From contig JAKDUK010000009.1 of NCBI GenBank assembly GCA_030457765.1, positions 1 to 55,545 on the forward strand: a stretch of DNA of 55,545 nucleotides. The letters are read 5' to 3'. This document shows, piece after piece, positions 38,950-47,007 of this stretch. The notes below the pieces were generated by a model. That model saw nothing but the letters and a program-made list of their open reading frames with translations, searched no databases and was not told where the DNA came from. A program made the translations under genes and the position numbers. The number at the start of each line of letters is the position of its first letter. Position 1 is the first letter of the stretch. Source of the DNA: Marinobacter sp. Lineage in GTDB: Bacteria; Pseudomonadota; Gammaproteobacteria; Pseudomonadales; Oleiphilaceae.

Positions 38950-39933
38950 TTACGCGCTCCCTTGGGGTGTCTGTGTTTTATCAATGCGCTCAAGCACCCG
39001 CATAACCGCGCTGCGGGCACGAACGTTTTCACCAACCTCGCCAGCACCGGCTTTATTGGCTTTGCCTATTAACCGAAAATCCGAAGCTTCCTGATCCGCC
39101 GTCACAGGTATGCCCTTAGGCAACCTTGGGCCACGAGCGAGATCTCGCATAAAACGCTTTACCAGCCTGTCCTCCAGCGAATGAAAGCTGATCACAACCA
39201 ACCGACCACCGGGCGCAAGGCAATCGACTGCCTGCTTTAACCCAACCTCCAAGTCTTCCAGTTCACGATTAATAAAAATGCGAACGGCTTGAAAAGTGCG
39301 GGTTGCAGGATGTTTATGCTTCTCCTTTTTCGGCACTGCCGCACTCACCAACTCGGCAAGCTGGAGCGTCGTTTCAATAGGTACCTCCTGGCGGCGCTCG
39401 ACAACCAAGCGGGCAATGCGGCGCGAAAATCGCTCCTCGCCGTAACGAAAGATCACATCGGCGATATCGCGCTCTTCGGCACTGGCTAGCCACTCAGCTG
39501 CACTTGGTGACTGCGCTGGATTCATGCGCATATCGAGGGGCCCGTCACGCATAAAACTAAAGCCTCGCGAGGCATCATCGAGTTGCGGAGAAGACACACC
39601 AAGATCCATCAGAACACCCTCTACCTTGTCCCAGCCGGCTTCAGAGACCGCGTGGCTGAGCTCAGCGAATGAACCATGGAAATAGTCAAAGCGGGAATCC
39701 TCCGCAGCCAACTCTTTAGCCACGCCGATGGCTTCGGGGTCTTTATCAATACCCAGCAGTTGACCAGACGCACCCAAGCGCCCAAGGATAAGCTGGCTAT
39801 GTCCACCACGGCCAAACGTGCCATCCACATACTTGCCATCGGGGTCACCAACCATATAGTCGACCGCCGAGTCCAGGAGTACCGAGCGATGGGAAAATTC
39901 CGCTTCGGACCCCGGCTTGCGATCAGAGGTCAT
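38950..39933 (-). CDS. rsmH: 16S rRNA (cytosine1402-N4)-methyltransferase
   Basis: 327 residues. SAM-dependent methylation of C1402 in the ribosomal decoding centre. [28 protein letters not shown] (SAM motif I), [37 protein letters not shown] and [18 protein letters not shown] are present. Its ATG overlaps the mraZ stop by 4 bp. Confidence 0.97.
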   Translation of the reverse strand: MTSDRKPGSEAEFSHRSVLLDSAVDYMVGDPDGKYVDGTFGRGGHSQLILGRLGASGQLLGIDKDPEAIGVAKELAAEDSRFDYFHGSFAELSHAVSEAGWDKVEGVLMDLGVSSPQLDDASRGFSFMRDGPLDMRMNPAQSPSAAEWLASAEERDIADVIFRYGEERFSRRIARLVVERRQEVPIETTLQLAELVSAAVPKKEKHKHPATRTFQAVRIFINRELEDLEVGLKQAVDCLAPGGRLVVISFHSLEDRLVKRFMRDLARGPRLPKGIPVTADQEASDFRLIGKANKAGAGEVGENVRARSAVMRVLERIDKTQTPQGSA

Positions 39934-40382
39934 AGGGAAAGCGCCTCCATCTCAGGTGGCATCTCGTCATCGCCGGACGATTCATCAAGCCACCCAAACC
40001 AACGCTCCTCACTCCACAGCTCCAGTTTTTTACCCAAACCCACGAGCATTAGTTTTTTCTCAAAGTGGGCATGACGACGAAGGGTGGGCGGCACCAGAAT
40101 GCGCCCGGCAGAGTCCATTTCCATGGGCGCGGCGTTACCGAGCAACAACCGCTGCAAACGTCGTGCAGCCTTATTCATATTGGGGAGCGCCTCAATTTTT
40201 GGGCGGAGAATCTCCCACTCGGGTTCCGGATACACCAGCAGACACTTCTCTTCATCGGCGTTTGCGGTCAATACAATACGGCCACCACAGGCTCGCGCGA
40301 GGTCTTCACGCACCTTGGTAGGGATCGCCAAGCGACCCTTTGCATCCATATTGATGGCATGACTGCCGAGAAAATTGCTCAT
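39930..40382 (-). CDS. mraZ: Transcriptional regulator MraZ
   Basis: 150 residues, two SpoVT-AbrB-like repeats: first [21 protein letters not shown] (about 8-28), second [23 protein letters not shown] (about 83-105). MraZ forms a ring and represses its own dcw operon by binding GTGGG-type repeats upstream; an exact four-box array is found at 40407-40441. First gene of the dcw cluster. Confidence 0.96.
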   Translation of the reverse strand: MSNFLGSHAINMDAKGRLAIPTKVREDLARACGGRIVLTANADEEKCLLVYPEPEWEILRPKIEALPNMNKAARRLQRLLLGNAAPMEMDSAGRILVPPTLRRHAHFEKKLMLVGLGKKLELWSEERWFGWLDESSGDDEMPPEMEALSL

Positions 40383-40406
40383 TTAATCCGTCTCTGGAGA
40401 CCTAAA

Positions 40407-40441
40407 ACCACAAATAACCACTTGAAACCACTTTTCCCCAC
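40407..40441 (-). promoter_or_regulatory. MraZ operator: four GTGG(G/T) boxes at 10-bp period
   Basis: Read on the minus strand: GTGGG, then GTGGT three times, each separated by 5 bases (plus coordinates 40437-40441, 40427-40431, 40417-40421, 40407-40411). This matches the known MraZ target design of repeats spaced one helical turn apart. The array begins at or just after the predicted start of transcription. Confidence 0.88.
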
Positions 40442-40449
40442 TTGTGCAC

Positions 40450-40478
40450 ACTATAGAAACACGCTATTCACAATGCAA
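40450..40478 (-). promoter_or_regulatory. Promoter of mraZ / dcw operon
   Basis: Minus strand TTGCAT (40473-40478), 17 bp, TATAGT (40450-40455). Predicted start near 40443, next to the first MraZ box, which fits repression by blocking initiation. Confidence 0.7.
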
Positions 40479-40643
40479 GCGCCGCAAACAGCGGCCCTCT
40501 TGGAAAAGTTCCTTTTATGACAATAGGTTACAGCCAGGGACTTGAGGGAAAGGTGACATTACGAAAAAGAAAAGAAAGGAAATCAACTACCTGCAAAGCT
40601 GTTTAAAGAAAGCAATTGAGGTCTAAGATTTTTTGGCTATATC

Positions 40644-40672
40644 GAGGCGTGTATTGAAAATAAACACGCCTC
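40644..40672 (-). other. Hairpin downstream of rnpB
   Basis: GAGGCGTGT / ACACGCCTC, 9-bp perfect stem with an 11-base loop, 12 bp past the 3' end of the RNase P RNA. After the stem the minus strand reads GATATAGCC, without a T-run, so a role in 3'-end formation is only possible. Between this and the mraZ promoter (40480-40640) I see nothing but A/T- and purine-rich sequence. Confidence 0.5.
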
Positions 40673-40683
40673 ATCAAAGAGGG

Positions 40684-41045
40684 GAAGCGAGCTCGCCGAT
40701 AAGCCGGGTTCTGTCGTGGACAGTCATTCATCTAGGGCCTGCGTCACCACAGGCCTCAAGCAACCTACCCGAGTCCAGCGCGGGCCGCGCCGTAGGACTC
40801 CTATTTGGTCTTGCTCCAGGTGGGGTTTACCATCGCCGTGAACTGTTGCCAGTCACGCGGTGCGCTCTTACCACACCGTTTCACCCTTACCGGTGTTCGT
40901 GAACGAGCCACGAGCACTTAGGCGGTTTACTCTCTGTTGCACTTTCCGTCGGCTCACGCCGCCCAGGAGTTACCTGGCACCTTGCCCTGCGGAGCCCGGA
41001 CTTTCCTCCCCCGGTAAACCGGCGGCGACTGTCTGGCGAGCTCGT
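40684..41045 (-). ncRNA. rnpB: RNase P RNA, bacterial class A
   Basis: The minus strand carries the conserved core in order: CCAGACAGTCGCC near the 5' end, GGGGGAGGAAAGTCCGGGC, CAGGGCAAGGTGCCAGG, GTGCAACAGAGAGTAAACCG, CGGTAAGGGTGAAACGG, GGTAAGAGCGCACCG, GGAGCAAGACCAAATAGG, TAGATGAATGACTGTCC and ACAGAACCCGGCTTATCGG at the 3' end. Terminal helix P1 pairs GAGCTCGCC (5') with GGCGAGCTC (3'). It processes the 5' end of tRNAs together with RnpA. The ends are estimated to within a few bases. It has its own promoter and lies between rsmI and mraZ, all on the minus strand. Confidence 0.97.
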
Positions 41046-41050
41046 GCGAG

Positions 41051-41079
41051 ACAATACTCCTGCGCCACGCGCCATGCAA
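41051..41079 (-). promoter_or_regulatory. Promoter of rnpB
   Basis: Minus strand TTGCAT (41074-41079), 17 bp, TATTGT (41051-41056), with a start expected about 7 bases on, at 41044-41045, exactly where helix P1 begins. Confidence 0.7.
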
Positions 41080-41100
41080 GGGAAAGCGCAAGCCAAGACC

Positions 41101-41970
41101 TCAACTATCCTTGAGACCAAGGGCACGCTGATACAACTCGTTCTTGCTCAGCCCTGTCAGCTCAGCGGCGATTTTTGCAGATTTCTTCACCGGCAGCTCA
41201 GCTATCAGCAAGTTTAGTAGCCGATCCACATCAAGAGCGCCAGCCATTAAGCCAGTTTCGGCCTTTTCAGCCCCTCGTACCATGACAACAAACTCGCCAC
41301 GATTGCCATGAGGATCTTCAGTAAGTGCGGCATGAACTTCTGCAGCTTCGCCAGAGTAGAATGTTTCAAACGTTTTCGTGATTTCACGGCCCAGTACGAT
41401 CTCTCGCTGCGCACCCATAACGTCCGCAATATCAGCTACGGTATTCAATATTCTGTGAGGGGATTCATAGAATACAAGTGTTGCAACTTCCTTACACAAA
41501 TCCTCCAGAGCAGTGCGTCGTCCGGTGCGCTTTGCCGGCAAGAAACCCGCAAATAAAAACCGATCGGTGGGCAAGCCCGCCGCGCTCAATGCGGCAACCA
41601 GAGCACAGGGCCCGGGGATCGGACTTACACGCAGCCCTTGCGCTTTTACCTCTCGGACCAGCACATAGCCGGGATCGGATATCAGCGGCGTGCCCGCATC
41701 AGAGATCAAGGCAACATCTGCGCCTGACAGTAACTGATCCACAATATTTTGAACTCTGCCTCGCTCATTGTGATCATGTAATGCAATCAACGGCTTACTA
41801 ATACCAAGATACTGCAGTAATCGACCACTATGGCGAGTATCTTCTGCCGCAATAACCGCAACATCGGAGAGCACTTTCACGGCGCGCGGGGACAAATCGT
41901 CCAGATTACCAATAGGGGTGGCAACGATGTAGAGCGTTCCCCGGTTATCCCCAGGATCTATGACATGCAT
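41101..41970 (-). CDS. rsmI: 16S rRNA (cytidine1402-2'-O)-methyltransferase
   Basis: 289 residues from the ATG at 41970; a TTG nine codons upstream with GAGG 8 bases before it (41997) is a real alternative. It methylates the ribose of C1402, the same nucleotide modified by RsmH in this window. Tetrapyrrole-methylase fold: GTLYIVATPIGNLDDLSPRAV, AEDTRHSGRLL, HDHNERGR, VALISDAGTPLISDPGY, PGPCALVAALSAAGLPTDRF and EVATLVFYESPHRI. Divergent from lpoA. Confidence 0.95.
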   Translation of the reverse strand: MHVIDPGDNRGTLYIVATPIGNLDDLSPRAVKVLSDVAVIAAEDTRHSGRLLQYLGISKPLIALHDHNERGRVQNIVDQLLSGADVALISDAGTPLISDPGYVLVREVKAQGLRVSPIPGPCALVAALSAAGLPTDRFLFAGFLPAKRTGRRTALEDLCKEVATLVFYESPHRILNTVADIADVMGAQREIVLGREITKTFETFYSGEAAEVHAALTEDPHGNRGEFVVMVRGAEKAETGLMAGALDVDRLLNLLIAELPVKKSAKIAAELTGLSKNELYQRALGLKDS

Positions 41971-42129
41971 GGCTGGCTGATCCGATTCAGATTTCAAAAT
42001 GTGTGCCTCGCGTACAGAGACGGCGTCAGCATGACACCTGCGTCATGTGAATTGGCCCGGGAGCTGTTAAACTTGCCAGCATCAAATCGGTGCCACAAGC
42101 CCGAAATTCCGGAATCTATAGAGCTTGCC

Positions 42130-43992
42130 ATGACCAAGAACCGTATGAACCATCGCGCCCTAGCCGGTATATTCTCACTGGCCCTGTTATTTACCGGTTG
42201 CGCCAGTATCGATCTGGACGCACAGGTTGCGCAATCTCCCTCCCAAGCACTTGAACTTGCCGAAAGGGAAAGCAACACTGAAAAGGCACAACAATACTTG
42301 TTGAACGTCGCCAGCCGGTTTCAGGATCGCGGCGAACACAGGTCGGCTCGCACATTACTTCAGAGCACTCAACTCACGCAACCTGCTCCGCCACTCCAGG
42401 CAAAAAAACAGCTGCTTTCTATGACAAGCGCTGTGGCACTGGAAGACCAGAAATGGGCTAGCCGCATTGTCACCACTCTCTCACCAGATAACTTCAGGAA
42501 TTATAGCCCGGATGTGGCCAATCAAGCTGCCAGACTCCAGGCTAAAACCTACGCGCTGGTGGGTGACCAGGTCTCCGCTGCCATAACTTTGATGCTCCTC
42601 TCCCAGACAGACAGCAAAATTAATCCGCAGCAGGTTCACGATCAGATTTGGGGGTTTCTGAAAGCTGCTCCCGACCAAGAGCTAGAATCGGCAAACAAAA
42701 GCACTATTGGCTTTGAGACCGAAGGCTGGCTAGAGCTTGCCGCCAGTATCCGTGCGCCAAAACTAAGCATTGACGACCAAGGCCGCATTATACGGCGCTG
42801 GCAAAATAACTGGCCCGGACACCCGGCCGCACAGATATTACCCTCCGAGCTTAAACTCATTGCCAGCCTGTCTGAGAACCGGCCAGAGAATATCGCCTTG
42901 GCTTTGCCGCTAAAAGGCGCTCTCGCCAGCGCTGGCAAGGCTATTCGCGATGGATTTCTGGCCGCTTATTATCAGGACGATTCAGCAGACAAAAGCAAAA
43001 CCGACATTCGCGTAGTAGATACCTCTGACCAACCGTTTGAGGAACTTTATAAAGAGCTGGCCACCCAAGACATCGATCTGATTATCGGCCCTCTTGAGAA
43101 AGAAGCCCTGGCAAGCCTTACCAACATGAAAACTCTTCCGGTTCCCGCCTTGGGGCTTAATTACCTGCCAGACGGACAAAAGGTGCCCGATGGCCTATAT
43201 CAGTTTGGCCTGTCAGCGGAAGACGAAGCTCGGCAGATTGCCGATAAACTTTCTGAGCAAAACATTAATCAAGTACTCGTACTTATTCCCCATGGCGAAT
43301 GGGGTGATCGGGTTGAAGCAGCCTTACTCACTCGGATGAAGCGCAACGGCTCAGTGGCACTGGACATTGAACGGTTCTTCCGTGAAGACAACCTGCGGGC
43401 AGTCACGGCAGACCTGCTGGGTATAACTACCTCCCGGGATCGGGCCATTAAAGTGGAGCGCACCATTGGCCTGAACGTTGAATTCGAACCGCGGCGCCGT
43501 CAGGATGCCGAAGCCATTATTCTGGTAGCCGAACCAGCCATTGCTCGCCAGTTTAAACCCCTATTTGCGTACTATTTCGGCGGCAACTTACCTGTGTACG
43601 CACCCTCCATTATTTACGAAGGCACACCCGACGCAGGCCGGGATCGCGATCTCAACCAAGTGGTGTTCACAGACATCCCCTGGGTGTTAGAAGACAAGAA
43701 CCCACTACGCGACGAGGCAAGCAAAGCCTTACCTGGCACCCACGGCCAATTAGGCAGATTGTTTGCAATGGGCGCCGACGCATGGCAACTCAGCAAACGA
43801 CTGCCCTTGCTCCGCCAAGTCCAGACCGCCGCAATCGACGGCCAGACCGGGGAGCTAACCATGACACGGGAAGGCAGTATCCACCGCAGCCAACTTTGGG
43901 CACAATTCAAAAGCGGAACGCCTAACCTGCTACCTCAGCCAGAAGCCCCCGGCGGCGAAAAAGACAGTAGCCCGCAGGTGCTAGCCAACTGA
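42130..43992 (+). CDS. lpoA: Penicillin-binding protein activator LpoA-like lipoprotein
   Basis: 620 residues from the ATG at 42130; the frame stays open upstream but has no signal there. Lipoprotein signal peptide with lipobox LLFTGC, lipidated C24. The N-terminal half is helical and TPR-like (SQALELAERESNTEKAQQYLLNVASRFQDRG); the C-terminal half (about 250-590) is a periplasmic-binding-protein fold beginning NIALALPLKGALASAGKAIRDGFLAAYY. LpoA reaches through the wall from the outer membrane to activate PBP1a. The lpoA-yraN-SIS order beside rsmI agrees with other gammaproteobacteria. Confidence 0.9.
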   Translation: MTKNRMNHRALAGIFSLALLFTGCASIDLDAQVAQSPSQALELAERESNTEKAQQYLLNVASRFQDRGEHRSARTLLQSTQLTQPAPPLQAKKQLLSMTSAVALEDQKWASRIVTTLSPDNFRNYSPDVANQAARLQAKTYALVGDQVSAAITLMLLSQTDSKINPQQVHDQIWGFLKAAPDQELESANKSTIGFETEGWLELAASIRAPKLSIDDQGRIIRRWQNNWPGHPAAQILPSELKLIASLSENRPENIALALPLKGALASAGKAIRDGFLAAYYQDDSADKSKTDIRVVDTSDQPFEELYKELATQDIDLIIGPLEKEALASLTNMKTLPVPALGLNYLPDGQKVPDGLYQFGLSAEDEARQIADKLSEQNINQVLVLIPHGEWGDRVEAALLTRMKRNGSVALDIERFFREDNLRAVTADLLGITTSRDRAIKVERTIGLNVEFEPRRRQDAEAIILVAEPAIARQFKPLFAYYFGGNLPVYAPSIIYEGTPDAGRDRDLNQVVFTDIPWVLEDKNPLRDEASKALPGTHGQLGRLFAMGADAWQLSKRLPLLRQVQTAAIDGQTGELTMTREGSIHRSQLWAQFKSGTPNLLPQPEAPGGEKDSSPQVLAN

Positions 43993-44023
43993 CATTACGG
44001 CACAATAAAGGGACGGCAGAGCC

Positions 44024-44392
44024 ATGGAAGGCCGGAAAGCTATCGGAACATATTTTGAAGGTGTTGCCGAACGGTATCTCACCGCAAAAGGCGTGCAGAT
44101 TCGAGAGCGTAACGTATACAACCGTGGCGGTGAGATTGACCTGATAGGTCAGGACGAGGACACCCTTGTTTTCTTTGAGGTACGCTACCGGGGCAACGGC
44201 AGCCTGGTAGATCCTGCAAGCTCTATCTCTTATCCAAAACAACAGCGATTATTGAAGGCTGCATCGTTCTATCTGCATCGACACCACCTTTGGGACATTT
44301 TCAGCCGCATAGATGTCGTGGCAATCAGCCCGGGAACCGTTAAAAAATACCGGGTACAATGGATCAAAAATGCAATCCAGGCGGATGTATAA
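44024..44392 (+). CDS. yraN: YraN family protein (UPF0102), nuclease-like
   Basis: 122 residues. It has the restriction-endonuclease-like core GGEIDLIGQDEDTLVFFEVRYR (Glu/Asp ... Glu-x-Arg) that defines the family, followed by SSISYPKQQRLLKAASFYL and RIDVVAI. The activity and target are not established. The family's usual Lys (EVK) in the core is Arg here. Starts 31 bp after lpoA and ends 6 bp before the SIS gene, so probably one transcript. Confidence 0.88.
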   Translation: MEGRKAIGTYFEGVAERYLTAKGVQIRERNVYNRGGEIDLIGQDEDTLVFFEVRYRGNGSLVDPASSISYPKQQRLLKAASFYLHRHHLWDIFSRIDVVAISPGTVKKYRVQWIKNAIQADV

Positions 44393-44398
44393 ACACTG

Positions 44399-44989
44399 AT
44401 GAACGATATGGGCAACCTGATTAACCAATTATTTGCAAACCACATGGAGCATACCGCTCAGGCAGCGAGCACCGTAGGGCCAGCCATAGAGCAAGCTGCA
44501 GACGCCATTGTAAACGTCCTTCTAAATGACGGAAAAATCGTTACCTGCGCGAACGGTAACGCCAACGTCGTTGCCCAGTATTTCTGTACGGCGTTTCTTA
44601 ATCGATTTGAGCAGGACCGGCCCGCACTGCCTGCTATAAACCTAGGCGTCGACGCAACCACCTACTCTGCCATTTGTCGCGACAACCGCTTTAACGACAC
44701 CTTCTCACGTCAGGTTAAAGCCATAGGCAAACCGGGCGACTTACTATTCGTCATTGTGGACGACGGCCATAAAGCGAATCTTATTCAGGCTATCCAGGCC
44801 GCCCATGGGCGTGAAATGAACGCAGTCGTGCTGAGTGCGAAGGAAGAATCTGACATTACCTCGCTGATGCACACAGAAGATCATGAAATTGCCCTGAACG
44901 ACCTTTCACCGACAGAAGCAACGCCTCTGCTCCTGGTTGTGATTAATGCCTTGTGTTCACTGATAGACGGGAAACTTTTCGGGGGCTGA
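44399..44989 (+). CDS. SIS-domain protein, DiaA/GmhA-like, with lost sugar-phosphate motifs
   Basis: 196 residues, aligned end to end with DiaA and phosphoheptose isomerase: LLNDGKIVTCANGNANVVAQYFCTAFLNRFEQDRPALPAI, GDLLFVIVDDGHKANLIQAIQAAHGREM and the end NALCSLIDGKLFGG. In active isomerases the first motif is CGNGGSAGDAQHF, the second STSGNS and the third holds Gln-Glu-His; here they read CANGNANVVAQYF, VDDGHK and ATPLLL. Heptose isomerase activity is therefore unlikely. A DiaA-type role (binding DnaA to time replication) is possible from position next to yraN, but is inference. Its stop codon starts the terminator stem. Confidence 0.82.
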   Translation: MNDMGNLINQLFANHMEHTAQAASTVGPAIEQAADAIVNVLLNDGKIVTCANGNANVVAQYFCTAFLNRFEQDRPALPAINLGVDATTYSAICRDNRFNDTFSRQVKAIGKPGDLLFVIVDDGHKANLIQAIQAAHGREMNAVVLSAKEESDITSLMHTEDHEIALNDLSPTEATPLLLVVINALCSLIDGKLFGG

Positions 44990-45022
44990 CAAAAAAGCCG
45001 ACGTTTGTCGGCTTTTTTGTCA
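44987..45022. terminator. Bidirectional intrinsic terminator between the SIS gene and sspB
   Basis: TGACAAAAAAGCCGAC, loop GTTT, GTCGGCTTTTTTGTCA: a perfect 16-bp stem whose A/T flanks give a T-run in both directions. The first three bases are the SIS gene stop codon. Confidence 0.92.
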
Positions 45023-45042
45023 GAGCTGTTGTTCACTAAAAG

Positions 45043-45474
45043 CTACTTCACGACCTTTAGCGTGGGCCGGCCGCTAGGCCGCTCTTCCTGACCAGACTGC
45101 CTGGAACCCTCACTATCACTTGTACCATCAGGATCAGGAGAACCCGGCTCGCTGCCGAAGACCATACCTTCCCCGTTTTCTTTGGCGTAGATAGCCAGAA
45201 CAGCCTGAAGCGGTATGAATACCTGCATCGGCACACCGCCGAAACGGGCACTAAATTCTAGCGCACTATTACCAACCACCAGGCCACGCACGGCTCCGGG
45301 GCAAACATTCAGAACGATCTGCCCATTCGCTACATGCTCAGTGGGCACCTGAACACCCTGAATGCCTGCATCCACAACAATATAAGGTGTGCAGTCGTTA
45401 TCCAGTATCCACTCATTAAAAGCACGAACCAAGTAAGGACGGCTGGATGTCATGGTGATTTTATTATCAGGCAC
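45043..45474 (-). CDS. sspB: ClpXP protease specificity-enhancing factor SspB
   Basis: 143 residues. It delivers ssrA-tagged proteins to ClpXP. N-terminal substrate-binding domain (SSRPYLVRAFNEWILDNDCTPYIVVDA to FGGVPMQVFIPLQAVLAIYAKENGEGMVF), a disordered Ser/Gly/Glu linker, and the ClpX-tethering tail GRPTLKVVK. The start is GTG with AGGAG 7 bases upstream; an ATG 7 codons on is less well placed. Follows sspA after 41 bp. Confidence 0.93.
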   Translation of the reverse strand: MPDNKITMTSSRPYLVRAFNEWILDNDCTPYIVVDAGIQGVQVPTEHVANGQIVLNVCPGAVRGLVVGNSALEFSARFGGVPMQVFIPLQAVLAIYAKENGEGMVFGSEPGSPDPDGTSDSEGSRQSGQEERPSGRPTLKVVK

Positions 45475-45515
45475 TTATAGTCTCCTGTTCCTTAAATCGG
45501 AACCTGCCGAATCAA

Positions 45516-46145
45516 TCAACTGCGGATATCTTCTTCAAGGTCGGAAAGGCTTGCCTTAAAGCCTTCACGCTCGAAAATACTGTCCATATACTTCTGCAGC
45601 GGCTTGGCTTGCTTGTCATTAAGCTCTATGCCCAACGACGGCAAACGCCAAAGAATAGGCGCAATACAGCAGTCCACAATGGTGAACTCCTCAGAGAGGA
45701 AAAACGGCATTTCGCCAAACAAAGGCGCGGTTGCCAGCAAACTCTCACGCAACTCTTTACGGGCCACTTCCGAAGCCTTGGCGTTTGGCTGGCTCAGAAT
45801 CTGGTCTACCAAACCACACCAGTCTTTCTGGATCCGGTGGATCATCAACCGGCTATTCGCCCGAGCTACCGGATACACTGGCAACAGTGGTGGATGCGGA
45901 AAGCGTTCATCAAGATATTCCATCATGATGTTCGGCTCATACAGAACCAGATCACGATCCACCAGCGTTGGCAGGGCGTTATACGGATTCAGATCAGCCA
46001 GTTCTGCCGGTGGATTATCCGGATCAACATCAACGATATCAACGGTAACACCCTTCTCTGCCAGCACAATGCGCACTCTGTGGCTATAGTGGCTGGTCGG
46101 ATCCGAGAAAAACGTCATCGATGACCGCTTGGTAACAACGCCCAT
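45516..46145 (-). CDS. sspA: Stringent starvation protein A
   Basis: 209 residues, glutathione-transferase fold without transferase activity; binds RNA polymerase and affects stress and starvation genes. Thioredoxin-like N-terminal domain ([24 protein letters not shown]), then the functional surface [18 protein letters not shown] and the helical domain with [24 protein letters not shown] lies 7 bases before the ATG. First gene of sspA-sspB, after the pet terminator. Confidence 0.94.
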   Translation of the reverse strand: MGVVTKRSSMTFFSDPTSHYSHRVRIVLAEKGVTVDIVDVDPDNPPAELADLNPYNALPTLVDRDLVLYEPNIMMEYLDERFPHPPLLPVYPVARANSRLMIHRIQKDWCGLVDQILSQPNAKASEVARKELRESLLATAPLFGEMPFFLSEEFTIVDCCIAPILWRLPSLGIELNDKQAKPLQKYMDSIFEREGFKASLSDLEEDIRS

Positions 46146-46191
46146 AGTACTACCTCACGAGTAAACAAACCGAAATGGCCCTGAAAAACGC

Positions 46192-46226
46192 AAAAATTCC
46201 AGCGGGCCGGTTAACGCCCGCTGGAA
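46192..46226 (-). terminator. Intrinsic terminator after petC
   Basis: Minus strand TTCCAGCGGG, ten-base loop, CCCGCTGGAA, then five T. Ten-bp perfect stem closing the petABC operon, 47 bp ahead of sspA. Confidence 0.9.
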
Positions 46227-46254
46227 CTCAGGGACAGGGATTATACCCTATTTC

Positions 46255-47007
46255 TCAGTGTACGTCCTTCCAGTACTCACGATTGAGCAAGTAGGCGAAG
46301 ACAAAGAAAATAGCAACGAAGATCAGTACGAAAATCCCCAAGCGCTCACGCTCAACCTTGATCGGGTCGGCCATGTAGGACATGAAGTTGGTCAAATCGT
46401 ACATGGCACTATCGAACTCCGCTCCAGTCATGCTGCCTTCTGTAGCGTACTCCGGGCAAACGCTCCCATTGTTGATATTGCCACTCAAGGGCTCAACACT
46501 GGATTTTTTGCCAATGTTCGGCTCAACCGCACACAAACCCTGAAGGTCGACCAATACGTGGGGCATGCCCACTTTGTCGAATACCACGTTATTTACACCC
46601 AACGGCCGTGACTCATCTTTATAAAAACCACGCAAATAGGAGTAAACCCAGGATTCACCGCGCAGACGACTCTCCAGTGTCAGGTCCGGTGGCGGTGCGC
46701 CAAACCAGTCCGCTGCCATGTCCTTATTCATGGAGTTTTTCATAAGCTCGCCAATCTGGGCGCCGGTGAAAATAAGATTCTCTTCGAATAACTTCGCAGG
46801 AATCTCAAGATCCTCAGCCACCCTCTTGTAGCGGGCATACTCCATGGAGTGACACCCCATGCAATAGTTGGTGAATGTCGCCGCACCGCGCTGGAGAGAC
46901 GCCTTATCCGTGTGATCCGTCTCGATAGGATCAAGATGAGCACCACCTGCCGCCAGGCCGAGCATCGGCAGGAATGCGATGAAAAGACCAAAAATCAGCT
47001 TTCTCAT
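46255..47007 (-). CDS. petC: Ubiquinol-cytochrome c reductase, cytochrome c1 subunit
   Basis: 250 residues starting at the ATG that overlaps the petB stop (TAATG). N-terminal signal peptide (MRKLIFGLFIAFLPMLGLAA), heme-c site CMGCH (in FTNYCMGCHSMEYARYK), the Met ligand in the FDKVGMPHVLVDL region, and one C-terminal membrane anchor (LGIFVLIFVAIFFVFAYLL). It passes electrons from the Rieske centre to cytochrome c. Confidence 0.95.
   Translation of the reverse strand: MRKLIFGLFIAFLPMLGLAAGGAHLDPIETDHTDKASLQRGAATFTNYCMGCHSMEYARYKRVAEDLEIPAKLFEENLIFTGAQIGELMKNSMNKDMAADWFGAPPPDLTLESRLRGESWVYSYLRGFYKDESRPLGVNNVVFDKVGMPHVLVDLQGLCAVEPNIGKKSSVEPLSGNINNGSVCPEYATEGSMTGAEFDSAMYDLTNFMSYMADPIKVERERLGIFVLIFVAIFFVFAYLLNREYWKDVH

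Noticed and set aside
40407..40441. Short regular repeats as a CRISPR array
   Set aside because: Units are 5 bp with 5-bp spacers and match MraZ boxes; no cas genes.
40500..40513. TGGAAAAGTTCC near-palindrome upstream of the mraZ promoter
   Set aside because: Four-base arms only; no supporting context.
41830..42129. Upstream extension of the lpoA frame by 100 codons
   Set aside because: The lipoprotein signal peptide requires the start at 42130; the extension lies opposite rsmI and has no signal.
44399..44989. Annotation as phosphoheptose isomerase gmhA
   Set aside because: The three sugar-phosphate motifs are replaced, so that activity is not supported.
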